From Melanopsichium pennsylvanicum (lineage: Eukaryota > Basidiomycota > Ustilaginomycetes > Ustilaginales), in the NCBI GenBank assembly GCA_900208305.1, contig OAPG01000022.1, positions 363,940 through 427,939 on the forward strand: a DNA stretch of 64,000 bases, in the 5' to 3' direction. The notes under the pieces were generated by a model that ran no database searches, was not told where the DNA came from, and was given only the letters and a program-made list of their open reading frames with translations. Below, piece after piece: positions 59,434-64,000 of this stretch (positions are counted from its first letter, which is position 1; each line of letters starts with the position of its first letter). The translations under genes were made by a program, and so were the position numbers.

Positions 59434-62400
59434 TCAGAATCCACTGGCTCGCTTCTTCTTCTGTGGCGGTCGATCCGCTTGGATAGGGCGTGCACCGAAC
59501 CGGCCTGCTTCGATCTGTGTTGAGGCTCCGAAGTGTGACTGCGTCGGGGCTCCAATCTGCGACAATGCAGGTGATACCGTGGGTGTCAAGTCAGCAAAAC
59601 TGCCTGCCAACCCAAACTTGGGAGCGGCGCGCTGGGACTGCATCGTTCTAGTCGCTCTAGCCGGCATCGACATGGGATCATTGGAGTGCGTTCGATGAAG
59701 CCCTTGGTCTGAAGCGCGCAGAGGTTGTGAGCGAGACAAGATTGCCTGATGTTGACGCTTACGTCGAGGCATCAGGGTCGGTGCAGCGCCTGACGAGATA
59801 TTTGCAGGCTGGCTTTGCGAAGCCAAAGATGCAGAATAAGACGAAGCGGGACCCTGAGAAGTAAAAGCGTCCAGCTGTGAGAGAGAAGGACCTGCCGACT
59901 GCTTCCGACTCCGATTGCGACTGCGGCTTCTGGATCGATCCTCCGTCGAGGCGCTCGATGCGCGAGAGAAAGATAGGGATCGAGCACGTGCGGTTGGTCC
60001 TGTCAAACGACTGGCTCGCGGAAGCCTGTGCAGACCTTCGAAGGGATCCAAGTACGTATACTCTGTCGGATCTTCACCTAGTTGCCATTCTGCAAGAAGC
60101 AGCCGTGCAGTGGATGATGTGCTTGGCAGAAGCATCTCCAGCTCCGCCTCGTCAAAGCCTTTCTTCGTGTTTGTCTGCTCCATCCTCAATTCCGCTGTCG
60201 CTTCAACGTCTCCACTGCGGAGAGGTGCGAAGAAAGACAGACCGATACTGCCCACGCGCGGCGGTGGTATCGTGACACCCTGTTCTTCTACAAAGTTGTA
60301 GATTTCGCGGTGTTCGAAAGCCGTCCAGTTGGTACCCTGTCGCTGTTGGGGTCTTTGTGTTGGCGCCCCTTCGTCCAGAATACGAGCCTTGGTTCGAACA
60401 AAGATTTCGCTTTCGAGCGCCAAATCCAACATCATCTGTCGAGATGCTTGTCTCAGCGAGTCCTGTACTGCCCGTCGCGCCTTTGCACTCCAGGGCTGCA
60501 CCACTGCCTCGGTAGGAAGATATGGTGCAGCCTCTGTCCGGCTTATGGCCGCGCTCAAGGCGTGTTCGAGTGGATCGCCACGACCATCTTGCTCTGTAGC
60601 GCCAGCAGTCTGTCCATCCGCAACAATGGCTGCGACACGAGACCACGATCCTTGGGCGGATGAAGCGCTAAATGATGAGAATGCATGACGAAGATCATTT
60701 CGAAAGACCAGAACATGCTTTGTGGTCGATGGCCCCTTATTGGCGTCTTCGCTGAGATCCATTTCGATCGACCAAGTGGACTTTGCAGCCTTGTCTGTGT
60801 CCTTGGCATCCTGGTTACTGGTGCGTTCAGCAAGGTCTCGAAGCAACTGACCGAGCGAGAGCGTGGCCGCATGCACCGATGCATGACCTTTGCGGGGAAC
60901 TCCTTGCAGATGGAGAAGAAGTTCCGCTTGCTTCCTTCTGTCGCTGATAGGGTCGCTCTTTCCCATTTGTGCATCGTTCTTGCCGGCGAATGCGGCATGG
61001 TGCAAATTTTTGTAGTTAAGAACCCTAGTTTTAATGTTATTAAGCCACTCTACCTGCTCATGCCTTGACGGAGAGATAGCCGAGCTGTCGACGTAGAGAT
61101 GCGAGTCCATAGAGGGTTGCATGATATCGAATTTGACCATATCATCCGCTTGTTGCGTAGCAACGTCGCCGAAGCTGACTTGAAGCAATCGGGCCAGTAA
61201 GGCACCACGGTCGTTGATCTGCATGGTGATCCAAGACTCAAAGACATGACCATTCCGCAGAAACTCGCCGATGTCAAGAAAAAGCGGGGGAGACGAAGGC
61301 CTGAGAAGCTCGGATGAGGATGAGGAAGTTGGGATGATACTTGCTGCTTCACCGAGAGTGTATCTCAGGCCTGCTGATGCAACTTCAGGAGCGGAATCGT
61401 CATGACATAGGTCATAGCCAGATGAATTTTCCCGCAGAGACACGACTGTGTAGCAAGACATCATATCATTGCGTAGAGAGGACAGCGCCCATAGGCTCGT
61501 ATCATCCTCTGGCTGGTGGGACTTAGATGAGTTACCTTTGACCGGCGGCAACTGGGTGAGGAAGAGTGTCGGATCATCTCCTCGGTGGTGGGCCGTGGCG
61601 AAGAGCGGCTTCGACGGCTCGTCCATGTCAAACCAATGTATGGAGTCCGAGGAGCACACAGCTAGGATTGAATGCAATGAGGTCCTGTTTGACGATGCCA
61701 TGGAAAAAAATCGCGCCCGCCGGAAAGAAGTGGTACAGAACTTGCTTCGGAGAATGGTGCGGATCTGTGGAGCAGTATCAGCATGTGCTTGACCATCCTG
61801 GAGCTCGAACTTGACGTGCATCAGAGTGCAACGAGATAGAAGGAATAAGCTTTGATCGTCCGACCCGAAGCTGATGCGAAATACCGCTCGTTCGAAGGAT
61901 GGCGAAGTCCGCGTGGCCTGATCTTCGGCATCGGAGCCATTGTCTGAATGTATGTAGTCTTCTGGATATGTTGTGGCCTTAGCAAGGAATTCGGAGGAGA
62001 TATGTCGGATAGTGGCTGGCGATATCAGCACATTTCTATCTGAGACTGGGGCGAGCGTCGGTGGGGGCAGACTTCTTCTGCCTGTAGATCCAGGTGAAGG
62101 TGAGCCTCGAGCGGGTGAGTCGTCAGCAGGAGTCGCTGAAGCTGGATCCGGCGCTTGCCGTTGCTGCTGCTGCCCTCGCTGTCGGCCTCCTTCTGGTATT
62201 CGGAAAACGTCGATGCTGCCCAGTCTGTTGACGCAGGCTGCCACTTCAGGATCATTACGACTGAAACAGACATCTTGATGCTGAGCGTGGCCATCGGTGC
62301 TGTAGGATATCCGATGCAGAGTACCAAGTTGCAACCGTAGAGGATGTTCCTCTCTGTCGTCATGCCTGAGAACGAGGAAACTTGTGCTGCTATGCGTTCT

Positions 62401-63126
62401 GACGGCGAGACGACTCCCATCCGGAGAGGCAATGATCTGTAGTATTGGTGTCTTGTACTTGCGTTCAACGTCGTAGGCCGGAACAAAGCTGATCATGCTG
62501 GAGTCGGTCGCTACGGCCTTGGCCTTGCCCTTTTTTATTGCCGTCGCTTCTGAGTGAGAGTGAACGCCTTCAGTGCTGTCATTCACATGAATCTGGAGCT
62601 GGTGCAGCAAGAGGCTGCTCCGATTTCGTCCACCGATACACACGACTGCGTAGATGCGCTTTTGCTGCAACTTGATGGGCCCAAGCACCGCGATAGCCTG
62701 GGCATCAGCGAGACCTAGAGAGCCACCAAGGTCGTGCGCGGTATCTTCAAGGGCCCGGGCATTATCGTGGATGATGCTCGATAAAACAAAGTCTGGGATG
62801 TCGATTCCCGGGTGGTGCTGATGTAGAAAGCGCTGAGCGTAGATGATGTCGCTGTCAACAGAAGAACCTGCTTCCGCGGCATTGCTCGGATACAGGCCGA
62901 GGCGGTCCGCAGAGAGTGGTACAGTAGACGGTGTAAGCTGCAAACACCTCGCGATTCCAGACTGAAGGTGGATCGGCAAAGATGTAAACCTCGGAAGCAG
63001 CGATGACTGTCGAGTGGGAAAAGACCACTGCTGCGATCCGATCAGAAATCCAGCGTCATCAGCAGAGCGGCTCCCTTGCAGATGGAGACGTACCGCGCCT
63101 CTTGATCCGGAAGGTATGGGCTCCAT
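59434..63126 (-). CDS. Rrn6-like RNA polymerase I core factor subunit
   Basis: 1,230 residues from Met at 63126; the frame is open 22 codons further. Features match the Rrn6/TAF1C family: a long beta-propeller-like N-terminal half (IYAVVCIGGRNRSSLLLHQLQIHV, repeated strand patterns), the WFDMDEPSKPLFATAHHRGDDPTLFLTQLP segment, a Ser/Arg-rich region near residues 1110-1140, and a basic C-terminal end KKKRASGF, a typical ending in fungal members. Such proteins are subunits of the SL1/core factor that recruits Pol I to rDNA promoters in the nucleolus. The assignment rests on overall pattern rather than a catalytic motif. It is the last gene before the telomere, about 0.7 kb away. Confidence 0.7.
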   Translation of the reverse strand: MEPIPSGSRGAVRLHLQGSRSADDAGFLIGSQQWSFPTRQSSLLPRFTSLPIHLQSGIARCLQLTPSTVPLSADRLGLYPSNAAEAGSSVDSDIIYAQRFLHQHHPGIDIPDFVLSSIIHDNARALEDTAHDLGGSLGLADAQAIAVLGPIKLQQKRIYAVVCIGGRNRSSLLLHQLQIHVNDSTEGVHSHSEATAIKKGKAKAVATDSSMISFVPAYDVERKYKTPILQIIASPDGSRLAVRTHSSTSFLVLRHDDREEHPLRLQLGTLHRISYSTDGHAQHQDVCFSRNDPEVAACVNRLGSIDVFRIPEGGRQRGQQQQRQAPDPASATPADDSPARGSPSPGSTGRRSLPPPTLAPVSDRNVLISPATIRHISSEFLAKATTYPEDYIHSDNGSDAEDQATRTSPSFERAVFRISFGSDDQSLFLLSRCTLMHVKFELQDGQAHADTAPQIRTILRSKFCTTSFRRARFFSMASSNRTSLHSILAVCSSDSIHWFDMDEPSKPLFATAHHRGDDPTLFLTQLPPVKGNSSKSHQPEDDTSLWALSSLRNDMMSCYTVVSLRENSSGYDLCHDDSAPEVASAGLRYTLGEAASIIPTSSSSSELLRPSSPPLFLDIGEFLRNGHVFESWITMQINDRGALLARLLQVSFGDVATQQADDMVKFDIMQPSMDSHLYVDSSAISPSRHEQVEWLNNIKTRVLNYKNLHHAAFAGKNDAQMGKSDPISDRRKQAELLLHLQGVPRKGHASVHAATLSLGQLLRDLAERTSNQDAKDTDKAAKSTWSIEMDLSEDANKGPSTTKHVLVFRNDLRHAFSSFSASSAQGSWSRVAAIVADGQTAGATEQDGRGDPLEHALSAAISRTEAAPYLPTEAVVQPWSAKARRAVQDSLRQASRQMMLDLALESEIFVRTKARILDEGAPTQRPQQRQGTNWTAFEHREIYNFVEEQGVTIPPPRVGSIGLSFFAPLRSGDVEATAELRMEQTNTKKGFDEAELEMLLPSTSSTARLLLAEWQLGEDPTEYTYLDPFEGLHRLPRASRLTGPTARARSLSFSRASSASTEDRSRSRSRNRSRKQSAGPSLSQLDAFTSQGPASSYSASLASQSQPANISSGAAPTLMPRRKRQHQAILSRSQPLRASDQGLHRTHSNDPMSMPARATRTMQSQRAAPKFGLAGSFADLTPTVSPALSQIGAPTQSHFGASTQIEAGRFGARPIQADRPPQKKKRASGF

Positions 63127-63818
63127 GATGCCAGGGTCATAAGGCGAGCCGCACGACGTGTCTCGGCTGGGACTGAGCGAACAATGTAGCAAGTTCTGGA
63201 TGAGGTCTTCGTCGAGGCGAAAAGAGAGCGAGCACCAAAGTGGGCGAAGAACACAAGAATTCAGGGTCTAGGCACAAAATCAATTGAAGTGTGTAGTTGA
63301 TGATCGGGAGGATTTGCACCTCTTGTTGTCAACTCACTTTGTGTAGCAGCCAAGCTGCAAGACAATTGCGTCAATGACGGTGTTTTGGAATAGCATTGTT
63401 GTGAAGCTACTGTGATAATGGCTCTAACTCAACTTCAATAGGCAACTTTTGGTCTGCCCATGTATATTCTTTGATCCCTTGTGCAATCCCATCTGTCTCT
63501 CACCAACTTTGTGCTTGCAATGTGTGAAACCCAACAGGCCTGCTAAAAGTCTGTGTCAGGTGTCAGGAGTTGGGAGACCCAGCCAAAGCATAGCAGAGCT
63601 GCCAGTTAAAAGTCGAAATTCTTGGTTCTGGTTAAACAATCTTATTAAGAATATTTTTTGAACTATTTACATGCCAAATCTTTGAGTTTATATATCTTTG
63701 TTGCAGCCTCCAAAATTCAGTAAAGACAAAGTAATCTTTTCAAGTACCGCTTGCTATACATGTACAATAATATTTCCCTTTTGTTTGCCTTTTCAATTTC
63801 TTTGCTTTTGTTATAGGT
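63127..63818. other. Short subtelomeric region
   Basis: About 0.7 kb between the last gene and the telomere-adjacent repeat. The first part serves as promoter of the Rrn6-like gene. Between 63380 and 63613, and again to about 63746, there is no CG dinucleotide except one, as in the internal repeat islands. No helicase or other subtelomeric gene is present. Confidence 0.65.
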
Positions 63819-63866
63819 ACGCAGAATGAGTCCAAATGAAACCCTTGGTTTTATCGGGTTTTGTAT
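63819..63866 (+). repeat. Telomere-adjacent fragment of repeat A
   Basis: CGCAGAATGAGTCC, ATGAAACCCTTG and TTATCGGGTTT match 41381-41425 at most positions, in the same order and spacing. The copy stops where telomere repeats begin. Confidence 0.85.
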
Positions 63867-64000
63867 AGGGTTAGGGTTAGGGTTAGGGTTAGGGTTAGGG
63901 TTAGGGTTAGGGTTAGGGTTAGGTTAGGGTTAGGGTTAGGGTTAGGGTTAGGGTTAGGGTTAGGGTTAGGGTTAGGGTTAGGGTTAGGGTTAGGGTTAGG
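63866..64000 (+). repeat. Telomere, (TTAGGG)n, right chromosome end
   Basis: After a partial TAGGG, eight TTAGGG units (63871-63918), one 5-base TTAGG unit (63919-63923) and twelve more units run to the window edge. The G-rich strand runs 5' to 3' towards the end, as at a right chromosome terminus. The single short unit is a typical telomerase slip. Confidence 0.98.

Noticed and set aside
1..64000. CRISPR array, bacterial operon structure, integron or prophage
   Set aside because: No regularly spaced direct repeats with unique spacers and no bacterial gene organisation; telomere, introns and gene families are eukaryotic.

Overview
The window is nuclear DNA from a basidiomycete, most probably a smut fungus (Ustilaginaceae) that kept its RNA-interference machinery. 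The evidence is: dense, almost intron-free long genes with fungal domain types (Zn2Cys6 regulators, a Kin3/Unc104 kinesin, a Rrn6-like factor); short GT-AG introns only in the urea transporter and the VTI1 SNARE; intron-bearing tRNA genes; and a TTAGGG telomere. A full-length RNA-dependent RNA polymerase argues against Ustilago maydis itself, which is known to lack it. I cannot fix the genus from sequence alone. The last 130 bases are a telomere tract reading TTAGGG towards the right end, so this is the right end of a chromosome.

Layout. 1-2.6 kb: 3' part of a kinesin-3 gene. 2.8 kb: tRNA-Ala. 4.9-7.2 kb: Dur3-type urea transporter. 9.1-11.4 kb: secreted mucin-like repeat protein after a long promoter region. 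11.7-20.0 kb: two divergent Zn2Cys6 regulators with a tRNA-Phe between them. 20.7-23.5 kb: MINDY-type deubiquitinase with a K-Ras-like C-terminus. 24.7-29.2 kb: RNA-dependent RNA polymerase. 29.7-40.6 kb: Cyp40-type cyclophilin, TCF25/Rqc1, SCO1, an Eaf7-like NuA4 subunit and acyl-CoA oxidase. 42.5-48.2 kb: mitochondrial-type alpha/beta hydrolase, a doubtful small ORF and pantothenate kinase. 52.0-63.1 kb: VTI1, myotubularin phosphatase, a CDF metal transporter and a Rrn6-like Pol I factor. Most are housekeeping genes and do not form a pathway cluster.

Two accessory islands interrupt the core genes, at about 41.0-41.9 kb and 48.7-51.5 kb, and a third lies between the last gene and the telomere (63.4-63.87 kb). 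They share repeats. A repeat at 41.38-41.92 kb has an inverted, interrupted copy at 49.60-50.66 kb, and its first ~45 bases recur against the telomere. The 49-50 kb copy carries a 430-bp solo-LTR-like insertion with a perfect 5-bp target duplication, and a second, older copy of the same LTR sits beside it in opposite orientation. The islands contain long stretches with no CG dinucleotide (778 bp in one case), the mark of methylation- or RIP-type C-to-T mutation. Old repeats worn down by CpG loss, younger LTRs beginning to lose CpGs and an intact RdRP on the same chromosome arm suggest active genome defence. I found no clearly novel multi-gene system, CRISPR array or biosynthetic cluster.
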